Below the pieces are notes generated by a model that ran no database searches, was not told where the DNA came from, and worked only from the letters and a program-made list of their open reading frames with translations. Below are positions 1-10,469 of a DNA stretch of 32,854 bases, one piece after another (position 1 is the first letter of the stretch; the number at the start of each line of letters is the position of its first letter). The stretch covers positions 36,375 through 69,228 of the forward strand of contig JAMYWO010000223.1 of NCBI GenBank assembly GCA_024220525.1, read 5' to 3'. Position numbers and translations under genes: made by a program. Source of the DNA: Cochliopodium minus. Taxonomy: Eukaryota; Discosea; Himatismenida; Cochliopodiidae.

Positions 1-12
1 AATTTTGTTTAC

Positions 13-3000
13 CTTCCAAAAAAATTTTTGTCTCCATCTCTTCCTTCGTATGAATCACGTCCACATCTTCCGTCGTGCCCATCATTACCATTTCGCCCAT
101 GAGAACCGTTATGTCCTCTGTGACCATGACCAACTACACAATTTCCTTCGTTATCATATCTAGCAGGACCTCCACTAAAAAATAAAAAATAAAAATTAAA
201 AAATAAAAAGGTGGGAAAATAAAAAATAAAAAATTTGAAATAAAAAATAGAAAATAAAAAATAAAAAATAAAAATAAAAATAAAAAAAAAATTTATTTAA
301 AAAAATTTAATATGTTACCTTCCTCCTGAACCTCTTTTATTTTTTTTGATTTTTTCAATGAAATTATTTTATTATAATTTTTTTTTTTTTTGTTCTTACC
401 CTGAACCGCCATGACCACCACTACCTCCACATCCTTTTTCTCCTCCAATTCCCTTTGCACCTCTCCAACCCATGAAACCTGCTCTTACCTTTTAAAATAT
501 GATTTAAAATAAAAATAAAAAATTCAAAGATTAAAATAAAAAAAAAATAACTTATAAATAAAAAATTAAAAAAAAATTATAAAAATTAATCAAAAATAAA
601 TTAATAATAAATTAATGAAAAATGAACGAAAAATACATCAAAGCATAAAAGATGAAATAATCTATGGTCTGTTGATTCCACAACTACGTTCGATCCTCTT
701 CCTGCATGGCCTCCATCTCCGCCTATTTAATTTAATAAAAATTTATAAACAAAAATCTTTGTCTTTTCTTTACCAGATTCCCCATCTCCTCCATCTCCTC
801 CATCGCCACCTTTACAAAATTAAAAAGAAAGTAGATTAACATCATATGGTAAAAATTGAGAAGATTTTAAAAAAGTTCTTACCATCTCCTCCATCTCCTC
901 CTATTGAACAATTTTGAGAATTTTTTAAAATTTTTTTTTTTTAAAAAATAAAAATATTTTTTTTTTACCATTTTCTCCATTTCCTTTTGTACATCAGAAA
1001 ATAATTAAAATTAAAAGAAAAAGCAACCGAAAAAATCACCTCCATTTTGGCCATACCCAAATGCATTTGCTCCATCTCTTCCTCTTGCTCCATCCCCTCC
1101 TCTTCCTCCTTTATTTTTTTTTAAAAAAGAGAATAATTTAATAAAAATGAATCTAAAACTATCTAATGAGAATTTTACCATCTCCACCTCTTCCACCTTT
1201 TATTCAAAAATATTTTCAAACAAAAAAACAAAAAATAGTTTTTATAAAATTCCAAACCATCTCCTCCCTTTCCACCATCACCACCTTTATTTAAGAATAT
1301 TATTTAAAAAAAAAAAAAATAAAAAAAAAACAATAAAATTTATATTTTTTAAAATTTTTTTTTTTTCAAACCATCTCCTCCCTTTCCATCAATGAGAATG
1401 TAACCATAGTTCAAACTGAGTTTTCCTTCATACGATCCATTGATGTAAAGAGTCTCAGACTCGTACCCATTCAAAGAGTAATACATGTCCACATTATTAG
1501 ATCCGTCCACTCCTCTTTCTCCTTTTGAGCCATGTCCCCCATTACCTCCTCTTGTTCCACTAGTACCATGTTTATTTCCAGTGTCTAAAAAAATATTTTT
1601 TATTTCAAATTTCAAATTTCAAATTTCAAATTTCAAATTTCAAATTTTTTATTTTTTATTTCAAATTTTTTATTCAAATTTTTAATTTCAAAATTTTATT
1701 TTTTATTTTTTATCAAATTTTTTATTTTTTATTTCAAATTTATATTTCAAATTTTTATTTCAAATTTTTTATTTTTTTATTATGAATTATATATTTTTAT
1801 ATTTTTTTATATTTTATATTTATTTATTTTTAAAATTTATTTTCATTTTACATCCATCTTTTCCTCTGTGTCCTAGATGCCCATTATTTCCGTTGCACTG
1901 AAAAAAAAGAAAAAAAAAATATAAATCAACCCTCATACAAAAAGAATTAACACAAAAGTTTAACTTACCCCCCTTCTTCCATTCAAAGCACCTCCCAAAA
2001 CAAAATCTATCTTTTTATATCTAGAAGTTGCTGCTATTTGTTTGATTACATTAGGATCACTTGGAAAAACAGAAATTAAAAAAAAAAGAAAAAAATTGAA
2101 TGTAAAGAAAAAAAAAAGTAAAATAAAAACAAATTTTAAAAAGATTTTTAAAAAAAAAAGTTAAAAAATTGATGCAAAATAAAAAATAAAATAAAAAGTA
2201 AAATAAAAATAAAATAAAATAAAATATTTAAAAAAACAAATCTAAAGATATTAAAACCTCAAACGAGTTTCATAAATACTAACAAAAAAGGGGCGTATCT
2301 GCAAAGTGATCAAATCATATCTAAATTCTTGTCTTGTCAACCAATCTTTCAACCTCAGTTTCATTTGCAAAATGGCTCTTTCATTGGCAAACTGTTTGTA
2401 GTTGGAAGATAAAGCGTTGGAATCTATTTTGGTGTATGAAGCGTTGGTGAAGAGTGGCACAAAGGGAGGTTGGAATAACAATTTCATGTTTTCTGGTATT
2501 TTCTGTTTTTCTTCAGTGTTAGTGACCACTTCATCATGTTGTAACTTTTGTAGCTTTGACATCCAGTTTTGCATTTCGTAAACTTCATTTTTTTTTAAAA
2601 AAAAGGATATTAAATTTTAATTTAAAAATTTTTAATGCGAAATAATAATGTTTTTTTTAATAAAGATTAAAAAAAGTTTTTTTTGTTAAAAATTTTTAAT
2701 GGGAAAAATAAATGTTTTTTAAAAATAATTACCTGTTTTGCAACTAAAAGTATATTTCTTGGCAGATTTTTCTAGTTTTTCCTGTTCTTTTTTTAAGTTT
2801 GCTTTCTTATCTTTTATGTTTTCAGCATACTTGTTGAGATATTTTTGGGAGATTGTAATGAGCTCAAAACACCACTTTTGATTTGGAATGTCAAGGTGGA
2901 ACACTTTTTGGTTGGTGATGACGATCACTTTGCTTGGCTTTTCTCCTTTCTCCACGCTTTTCTTGTTTTTCCACAACATCAACATGTTAGGTAAAACCAA

Positions 3001-3549
3001 TCTTGCATATTTCTCATCGAAATTGTTTAATAATCCTCCTCTCATTGATATGTTACCTTTTTTTTTGATAATAAAAACAGATAAAGATAATTAAAAATAT
3101 TTATTTGGGATGAAAACTCCATGGATTTTTTTTATATTGTCTCCGAAACTCATAATTTAAAATCTGATATTGAGGATTTTATGTCTCCTCTTTCAATACA
3201 TACCATCAACCAATATTTGAACTGTATTTGATTTTGTTTGTTGAGGTCTATAATAGCTTTGATTCACCAACATTTGATGTTCTACTTGATCATCTTTCCT
3301 CCCATAATTGGAGATATGATAATTATCACTCACTCCCAATATCTTGACTTGCATGGGAGTGAGATTGAAGGATGAAGGATTAATATTTGGTTGGGAGTCA
3401 AATGAATAGAAATTCTCCTCTTCGAATTGGATCTGATCCAGATTTGGAGCTGAAGGCATCGTATTAAAAATATTTGATCCACAATAGTTGCAAAAATTTT
3501 GATTCATCTCCATCAATTGATAACCACAATTAGAACATGTATTCTCCAT
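13..3549 (-). CDS. Zinc ribbon-PH-collagen-like glycine-rich protein, 3' end outside window
   Basis: I rebuilt sixteen exons, all in phase: 3549-3204, 3056-2733, 2582-2258, 2059-1969, 1897-1852, 1584-1372, 1284-1258, 1196-1179, 1108-1040, 983-969, 900-883, 809-774, 722-637, 488-400, 333-319 and 174-13. The last is followed by a GTAAAC donor, so the gene continues off the left edge; at least 626 residues are visible. ATG 3549 is the first Met, followed at once by a C4 zinc ribbon (Cys5, 8, 20, 23). A PH-like domain covers about residues 116-250 and ends in the typical Trp helix (YEMQNWMSKLQKL). From about residue 350 the chain is Gly-X-X or GGDGG-type repeat, interrupted by a non-repetitive block (SLNGYESETLYINGSYEG). 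No signal peptide is seen, so a cytosolic, membrane-phosphoinositide-associated role is likelier than secretion; that is inference. I do not know this combination from a named family. Confidence 0.8.
1598..1655. repeat. Tandem heptamer TTTCAAA repeat in an intron
   Basis: About six perfect copies of the 7-bp unit TTTCAAA lie in the intron between exons 1584-1372 and 1897-1852 of the collagen-like gene. Degenerate copies continue to about 1770. The reverse complement, TTTGAAA followed by TAAAAA, recurs in other introns and spacers near 236, 5235, 7108, 11906 and 18238. Confidence 0.85.
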
Positions 3550-3740
3550 TCTGAAAAAATTATGTTAAAATTTTGCTCAATATTTTTTTTTATATTTTTA
3601 TAAGAAAAATATGTTGGAATTTTCTTTTTTGGGAAGGATTGATGTTAGGATGGAATAAAGAAATATTGTTGCCTTGCTTCGATCTTCTCGAAAAAGATCT
3701 AAAGATAGTGAAGGAATAGATTTATAAATTAAAAAAAAAA
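3550..3740. promoter_or_regulatory. Divergent intergenic spacer, putative bidirectional promoter
   Basis: These 191 bp separate the start codons of the minus-strand zinc ribbon-PH gene and the plus-strand coiled-coil gene. The stretch is AT-rich with no coding potential. It includes an inverted repeat around GATCTTCTCGAAAAAGATC near 3680. Promoter function is inferred from the head-to-head arrangement only. Confidence 0.3.
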
Positions 3741-4659
3741 ATGATTGGATCTATTTTGAAGGATATCGAGAAGATTGAATCTTTTCTGACGAATCAAAAT
3801 CTTCATACACAAGAAAATGTCATTATTGAATCCAAAATTCTTACAATTGAAAAAAGTAGAAGAAAGGAATTGGAGAATGGCAAAATAACAATTCAAATAT
3901 AAATTATATTTATATATTCTGGGAATAAAAAATTGATAAATACCTTTATATATAAATTTTTTTTTATTATTTCAGAAATGATTGAAGCAAATAAGAAGAT
4001 TGAACTATTGATCAGCAAAACACAAGAAAGATTAGAACTCGAAAAAAAAGTGATAGAGTTGGAAAGTGTTCTCTCATCCAAATCAATTCAATTTAGCCAA
4101 TCATTGAATGTAAAACAAAAATAATATTAATTTTTTTCAAAAATGATCTTTTCTTTCCAAAAAAAAAATTAAAAAGGAAAAAGAAATAGAAAATGAAAAG
4201 ATGAGGATATATTATGAAGAGATAATAGAAAAATTAAAGATGCAAGAGAAATATTTCTATGAAAAAAATGAAAAAACAAGTATAAAAAGAAAAAAAAATC
4301 AAATAAACAATTATTTTCTTTTCAAAAAAAAAAAAAAAAAAGAGTTTGAAATAACAGAAAAACTAAAAATAAAAGAAGAAATGTTGGAAAGGATTACAAG
4401 CGAGTGCAACATATATAAAGAAAAATGTGAAAATATGGGAATAGAGAAAAAGAGAATGGAGGAAACAATTCTTCAGTTGAGAAAGAAATACGAGGAATCC
4501 ATTCTTAAAATTGATAACAATCAAGAATTCTTTTACAAAAGAAAGATAGAGGAGTTGGAGAAAAAATTGGAGAAACAAAACCAAAATTTATCAAAGAAAA
4601 AAAAAGTCAATTCCATCAACCCTAATCCCGTTTCTGTCAAGTTCAATATTGATAAATAA
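3741..4659 (+). CDS. Coiled-coil protein, 230 aa, function unknown
   Basis: Proposed exons are 3741-3879, 3976-4109, 4177-4279 and 4343-4659, giving 231 codons ending in TAA. The product is almost entirely charged helix rich in Glu/Lys with heptad-like Leu/Ile spacing (for example KKIELLISKTQERLELEKK), which indicates a long coiled coil. It ends in a short Asn/Pro-containing tail. The first intron reads best as GC-AG (donor G/GCAAAA at 3880), because the codons just upstream (SRRKELEN) look coding; a GT donor at 3856 in the same phase is the alternative. The third intron is exactly 63 nt, in frame and stop-free, so a six-frame view reads straight through it as a poly-Lys stretch. No family is recognised. 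Confidence 0.6.
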
Positions 4660-4803
4660 AAATTTTTAGTTGGAGATTGTTAGATCTATTTTAAATCAAT
4701 TAATTTTTTTTCTTGTAAAATTTATGTTCAATTTAGTCAATATTTACTTAATGAATTATAAAATTAAGAAAATTTTTTTTTTTTTTGAGAATTGATTTTA
4801 AAA

Positions 4804-4924
4804 CAAAAATTTACCTTATTCAGTGGAAAATTTTGATCTTACAACCTCCACATTCTTTTGGATCTTCTTTGTCAAATTGGTATTTGAGAAGGCAAGTTTT
4901 CAGTCTTGAAATTAGGTTTTTTTT
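4804..4924 (-). pseudogene. Decayed copy of a FYVE-like gene exon end
   Basis: The reverse strand closely matches the 3' end of the exon at 30513-30805 of the FYVE-like gene, including its splice-donor context (GTAAATTT). Shared words include TCAAGACTGAAAACTTGCCT and GATCCAAAAGAATGTG. In this copy a 3-bp insertion and a net 8-bp loss break the frame, giving a TGA soon after the NFKTENLPS equivalent. A second stop falls just before the donor. Neither neighbouring exon is present. Because intronic sequence is retained, this is a DNA-level duplication and not a retrocopy. Confidence 0.75.
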
Positions 4925-5115
4925 GTTGTTTTGAATTCTCCAAAATTGGACTTTATTTGTAAAATTATCTTCGTTGGTTGATTAATCTTTAAAGTAAACA
5001 AAATTATATCTTTTACTTTCTTTTAAATATTTAATCAATTAATAATTAATTTTTGGACAAAGATAAATCAAAAAAAAATAGAGATGGAGTGTGAATTAAT
5101 AAATAAAAAGAGTTT

Positions 5116-6280
5116 TTATTTGTTTTTATTTTTATCACTTTTGAAAGTATAAATTGAACCCTTTGCAACCCATTCCTTATATAACTTGTCAGTTCCCATC
5201 AACCAATCCCTTTTTCAAAAGAAAAAAAATAAAAAATTTGAAATAAAAAATTTGAAATAAAAATTAAAATAAAATAAAAAAAATAAAAAAAAAAAAAATT
5301 TATTTTATTACCAAAAATGATATCCTCCAAAATTAGAATTTCTTCCATATTGATAATGATGAAAATCATGACTCTTTTTTTTGTTTTTTTTTAAAAAAAA
5401 GAATTAATATGTTTGTTAAATTAAAAAAAGAGAAAATTTTTTACTTTGGGACCTCCGTACAAAAAGTTTATCAATCTCAAAGGATGAAATGCTTTTTTAA
5501 AAAAATAATAAATAAATAATATAAAAAATAAAAAAAAATAATTTTTTTTTCAAACGTAAATAAAATCCAGAATGAGAATCTGTTGATCTCATTGTTCTAA
5601 AAGCGATCCAAATCTTTTTTTTTAATTTTAAGAAAAAAGATGATGTTAAAAAGATATCATGTTAAAAAAAAAAAAAAAGAAGAGAAATTACCCAATACGT
5701 GAAGATGTGACAACCTTGAAAATAACCCATCAAAAAAGGACCACTCATTAAAGGAAGAAGGAAATTGCTTTTATTTAAATAAAAATGAAATTAAAAAATG
5801 ATATAATATAAAATAAAAAAAAAAAAATAAAATGAAATAATTAAGAAATAAATGAAATAAAAATAAAAATAAAAATAAAAAAAATAAAATGAAAAAAAAT
5901 TTTACAATAAAAATTCAATTGGATGAGCAAGTTCCCCTGTTGTGGAATATGGAGCGGTGAATTTGTGGTGGACCTTGTGCACTTTGGCATACAAATATTT
6001 TGTGTGCATTAATCTGTGAACCCAATAAAACAAAGTGTCTTCCAAAATATTGAACACAATGAACTGGATCCAAAAAACTTTCCTATCATTAAATATAAAA
6101 TAAATAAAATAAAAAAAAATAAATAAAAAAATATTTTTTAAAGGTATACATGGTTGGTAAATTCTCTGTGGCGTAGAATCCAAAAAATCTTAGGAGTGGA
6201 TATGATAGTGTTGTTAGTGGAAGAAGTTGTATAAAATGATCTTTCAAAAGCTTGAAGAAATTATCCCATATCTCTTTCAT
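5116..6280 (-). CDS. C4-methylsterol oxidase / fatty acid hydroxylase family protein
   Basis: There are seven exons: 6280-6150, 6082-5906, 5767-5692, 5613-5556, 5491-5445, 5373-5312 and 5209-5116. They give 214 residues ending in TAA. The three histidine boxes of the membrane di-iron hydroxylase superfamily are intact: HRLMH (66-70), HKVHH (79-83) and HDFHH (165-169). The C-terminal DWLMGTD motif is typical of the sterol C4-methyl oxidase (ERG25/SMO) branch. Hydrophobic segments around residues 15-40, 46-64 and 100-125 fit an ER membrane protein. At 214 aa it is shorter at the N-terminus than yeast ERG25, with only a brief leader before the first box. The likely role is oxidation of the C4 methyl of sterol intermediates. 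A fatty acid or other sterol-desaturase substrate cannot be excluded from sequence alone. Confidence 0.87.
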
Positions 6281-6849
6281 ATCTACATCAGAATTCTAAC
6301 ATTATAAGACATTGAATAGAAATTGATGATATAACCATCATTTATAACGATCGGGAGTTTTTATTTAAGTATTTTTACCTTTTGTAATTTGTATTGTTGA
6401 AATATTTTGTAATGATCAAGCAGTATATAAGGAACATTGAAGAATAGGAAGATCTATATTTTTTTCGAAACAAAGAATTTTATCTTTTCTCTGTATAAAG
6501 AAATATTTTCTTGTGATTTACAAATTCATGAACTATGAATGTTCCAAATGTGATAATCACAAATTCAGAAAAATGCGAATTTAAATAATGGAATAAGCTT
6601 TGCAACATTTTTTTTTTTTTTTAGTTTAAATTCACAAATCTCATACATTTTTCAATTGAAAAGATCTTGATTCTTCAAGAATCATTATTGAACTCAAATG
6701 TTTGTGAAAACCATGATTAATAATACTATTATATTGTGAATCTTTAATTGTATGATTTAAGAGAAAGTAACAAGATCCAGATCCCATTAATTCTTTTTGA
6801 AAAAATTTTTTTTTTTTTTTTTTTATTATCGTAATTTCAACAAGATCAT
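6281..6849. other. Spacer without an assignable gene
   Basis: This is AT-rich sequence between the sterol oxidase start and the putative flavin-reductase 3' exon. On the minus strand 6641-6800 is open and reads like protein (around GSGSCYFLLNHTIKDS), preceded by an AG acceptor in a poly-A tract. It could not be joined in phase to the neighbouring exon ending at 6850, so I leave it unassigned. Confidence 0.4.
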
Positions 6850-8469
6850 TCAAAGCATATCAACATTAAAATTATTCAAAATAGTGTTTCTGGCTTGTAT
6901 TTCAAACCCATAAGAATTAGGGCGAGGAAACTGGTGTTTTTGTTGGAAATAAAGCTCATTGGAAAATCTTTTGCAGCAAAAAACAGAGTTTTTGAAGTCT
7001 TGGACAACAATGGTATGAACTTTTTCATCATTTTTGAGATCATCATGCATTTGATTGACACAAGAATTAAAACGAGAATAAGGAATTGTGTCTTCTCCCT
7101 TTTAAAAAAATTTGAAATAAAAATTTGAAATAAAAAATTTGAATTAAAAAATAAAAAATAAAAAATAAAAAATAAAAAATAAAAAATAAAAAATAAAAAA
7201 TAAAAAATAAAAATAGAATAAAAAANAAATAAAAAATAAAAAATAAAAAATAAAAAATAAAAAATAAAAAATAAAAAATAAAAAATAAAAAATAAAAAGT
7301 AATAAAAATAAATTAAAAATTTAGAAATAAAAAATAAAATAAATTATTTTTTTGATTTACTTTGCATTCAAGTTGAACCAAGCTTTCTTTGATTCTTGGT
7401 GCTTTGATTTTTTCAGAGGGAACAGGTGTCAAGCCACTTTGTTCTATTTCGGAAACACCATACTCAAAGTTTCCGCTACAATAATTGACTTGGCTCGAAA
7501 GGTGTTCTGTGCTGCTATTTACAACGAACCTAAAAAATTTATTAATTTTAAAAAATAAAGTTATAATTAAAGAAAATATATTGATTTGGAATTAAAAATA
7601 AAAATAAAAATAAAAATAAAAATAAAATAAAAATAAAAATAAAAAATATTAAAATTAAAAGAAAATAATGATAATGATAATGATAATAATAAAAATAAAA
7701 ATAAAAATAAAAATATTAAAATTAAAATTAAAATAAAATAATAAAAAATAAAAAATGAAAATAATTTTAGAGTTAATAATTAAACAATCAAAAATAAAAA
7801 ATAAAAAAATTATAAAAAAAATGAAAAAAATAAAACAAATTAGAAATAAGAAAAATAAAAATAAAAATTTTTTTACTCTCCAGTTTCTTTGTGAAGAAAT
7901 TTTTAATTTTGAATGTCATTTATTAAAAAAAAAAGAAAATTCTTTTTTTCTTTTTTTACCCAATATATTTCTCAATGTATCTTTATTATGAAAAAAAAGT
8001 TTTTAATTTTCGAATTATTCTCGAAATTCTTTTTGATCATTTTACCTTTTTCTGTTCCATCTTCTTTGTAGGAGAATGAGAGGGAGATGGTTGGTGGATT
8101 CTCGCTCACAACATTAAAGAATGAAAATGGCGCCAAATTTGTTTTTCCATCCTTGGAAATGGTGGAAACAAATGCAATAGGACGAGGGAGCTTAAAATAT
8201 TTCAAAATTATATTTAATTATTATTCAGAGAAATAAAAAAATAAAAAAAAATATATATCGTTATAAATCCTCAAATAGATTTTAAATTTATTTATCATTA
8301 GATTTACAACTGTTTGGATCATTGCAGAATATTTCTCAGATCTATTCATATTTTCCCAATCCAAGGTTATTGTTTCTTCTTTCACTTCGACCTTATCTCC
8401 TGGCTTCCAATCTTTATTTGGAGGTTCTATTTTAACTATTCTATCTGAATGGATTTTCTCTTCTTGCAT
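6850..8469 (-). CDS. Flavin reductase-like (FMN-binding split barrel) protein; C-terminal exon uncertain
   Basis: Exons are 8469-8308, 8190-8046, 7980-7960, 7886-7877 and 7529-7361, with a tentative last exon 7098-6850. The first five encode a recognisable flavin-reductase-like domain: LPRPIAFVSTISKDG, then NLAPFSFFNVVSENPPT, then KDTLRNILETGEFVVN, then a region ending in KESLVQLECK. This family binds FMN and is often of unassigned oxidoreductase function. The GETGE-like stretch requires a 10-nt microexon (7877-7886, reverse strand AAACTGGAGA) next to a 21-nt one; both fit phase and family consensus exactly. After VQLECK the usual barrel end is missing. The tentative exon (GEDTIPYSRFNS onward, stop TGA at 6850) fits in phase 0 but does not resemble the family. 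The intron before it holds the (AAAAAT)n array with an N, so missing exons are possible. Start chosen at ATG 8469, just inside a poly-A tract. Confidence 0.72.
7136..7330. repeat. (AAAAAT)n simple-sequence array with an ambiguous base
   Basis: About 25 or more tandem AAAAAT hexamers are interrupted once at 7214-7226, where the only N in the window sits (7226). The array lies in the last intron of the flavin-reductase-like gene. Length collapse or a bridged assembly gap is likely here. Confidence 0.9.
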
Positions 8470-9495
8470 TTTTTTTTTTTTTTTTTTCAATTTTTATTTT
8501 TTTTTCCCTCTTTGATTTAAAAATCAATCTCCTCTTTGTAAATTATTCTTTCCAAAAACTCCCGCTAAAGAAAAAAACTCCTATCAATCTAAATCTTTGA
8601 AATCCTTTTCAATTACTTTTTACCAACCTTTAAAAATTGCTTATCAATTTGTTTAGTGGAACTATTGTTAAAGAATTCAGTGGGTGGACAATTTTTTGAG
8701 AAATGACTTTAATTAATTTTAATAAGGTTGTTAAAGTTTGAAAATTTTTAATTTATTCAAATTAAGGATTGACCATCAAAAAAAAACATTTTGCTTTTGT
8801 AAAAAAGATGAAATCAAAAACTCAAAATCAACTTTGATAAATTGTCAAGAATTAGGAGAATCTCTTTTGGAAATAAAAAAAAAAAATGAAGAACAATAAA
8901 AATAACAGAAGGGGAAATAGCAATAATAACAATAATAATGGGAATAATAGTAATAAAAGAAAAGTTAATGAGGGATATTGGGTTGACAATAAAAAGAAAT
9001 TGGAAGAGTAAAAAAAAAAAAAAAATCAAACAGTGAATAAAAATTGAATAAAATTTAAACTCCATACTTGATTATACAACAAATATACCCAATATTCCAA
9101 AATTTATAAAATAAATAATTTTTTTTTGGCGCCATAAAATAATTAAATTCAATTCAGAATTTAATAAAAAATTTACCTAAATTTTTTTTTTTTTTTTACT
9201 TTTTCATTAAAAAATTGTTTAATTATATTCTCTCTTGCTTATTCCTTTTTGGAAACAAAATTAAAAAACAATGGTTTGTATTGCAGCTTTTAACTGCTTT
9301 CATCCTATTCCTGACAGGACATAAAACTCTGTTTATTCAGAATTTTATAAAAACAAAAAAATAATCTTAAAATAAAAAAATGATCTTAAACTCTGATCTT
9401 AAATAGAAAGCAAATATAGTTTATATTTTTTTATTTTTGATTGATAAATTTTCTTGTAAAATTTTCAATTTTTTTTATTTTTTTTAAATTTAAGA
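8470..9495. other. Kilobase spacer with coding-like scraps only
   Basis: This spacer lies between the starts of the flavin-reductase-like gene and the macro-domain gene. On the plus strand 8806-8900 reads as a plausible helical fragment (SKSTLINCQELGESLLEIKK) after an AG acceptor, ending in TAA. It is overlapped in another frame by a 41-codon Asn-rich ORF (8886-9011). No donor site links either to other exons. A 17-codon ORF at 9271 (MVCIAAFNCFHPIPDRT) is likewise unconnected. I see no tRNA or rRNA. Confidence 0.4.
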
Positions 9496-10390
9496 ATGTT
9501 CAAAGATCAATTAAGCCCAGAAATAATAAACGACATATATTTTGAGTGTGACAAAGACGTACAACTATGCATCAATAAAATCAGAAAGATGTTGAACATA
9601 GAAGAAGACAACTTTGAAACAGACACCGTAAACTCCACCAAACAAACTAAATTCACAATAGAAGAAATTGTTGGTGATTTATTTAAATGTGATGTAAACA
9701 GTTCAATGGCACATTGTAAAAAAAAAAAATTTAATTTTTTTAAAATAATTTTTTGATTTTTTTTTTTAAATTTTAATTCTTTTTTTTTAAAAGGTGTTTC
9801 TAAAGATCTTAAAATGAGTAAAGGAATAGCTGTTTTGTTTGTAAAAAAATTTGGAAGAGTGGATGAACTTGAAAATCAACACAAAGGTAATTTTTTTATT
9901 TTTTATTTTTATTATTGTTAAAATTTTTTTTTTTTTTTAAATTTTTTAATACTTTATTTTTAAAATACTTAAAAGGTATTGGAGAAAACGCAATATTGAA
10001 AGATAAGGAAAGGTTTGTTTTCTACATGATAACAAAGCTCAAATATTTCAACAAACCCACCATGCAATCTGTAAAACAGTGCCTCCAACATATGAAAGAG
10101 TTTATTCTTGAAAATGACATTAAAACGATGTCAATTGTAAAAAAAAATTTTTAAATTAAAAAATAAATTAAAATATAAATCAAAAAATAAATTAAAAAAA
10201 AATTTAAAAAAAAATTTTTTACAGCCAAGAATCGGATGGTAAATATTTTTTCTTGAATTATTATTAATTTTTATTTTTTTTTCAATTAAATTTAAGTGGT
10301 CTTGATGGTTTGTTGTGGACGAATGTTAAGAAAGCAATCATAGAAATTTTCGAAGATACAGATGTTTGTTTCAAAGTGTATCGAATTTAA
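9496..10390 (+). CDS. CUE-like domain fused to TARG1/OARD1-type macro domain
   Basis: Five exons (9496-9715, 9794-9886, 9976-10136, 10225-10238, 10297-10390) give 193 residues ending in TAA. Residues about 54-193 align along their length with human TARG1/OARD1 (C6orf130), which removes ADP-ribose from glutamate/aspartate and deacylates O-acetyl-ADP-ribose. The landmarks are VGDLFK, SMAHCVSKDLKMSKGIA, PRIGCGLD and the C-terminal CFKVYRI. The catalytic pair matching human K84 and D125 is present as Lys125 (MITK) and Asp166 (CGLD). The 14-nt exon 4 encodes exactly PRIG plus part of Cys163. The N-terminal ~36 residues (LSPEIINDIYFECDKDVQL onward) look like a CUE-type ubiquitin-binding three-helix bundle that human TARG1 lacks; that call rests on pattern only. 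Cytosolic or nuclear action is expected. The gene converges on the E2-F-box gene with 79 bp between stops. Confidence 0.88.
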
Positions 10391-10469
10391 ATGAATCCAA
10401 TAAAATAAAATTTACAAAAATCTCATTTTTTTTTTTACATTTTATTTTTAATAAATATTTTTTTTTTTA

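Noticed and set aside
3741-6280. Prokaryotic operon or horizontally acquired cluster
   Set aside because: Every neighbour carries spliceosomal introns of the same style and the same base composition; gene orientation is mixed.
7136-7330. CRISPR-like regular array
   Set aside because: It is a 6-bp microsatellite with no spacers, in a eukaryotic intron.
8886-9011. 41-codon Asn-rich ORF
   Set aside because: Pure AAT/AAC repeats, no splice links and overlap with another open frame; not supported as a gene.
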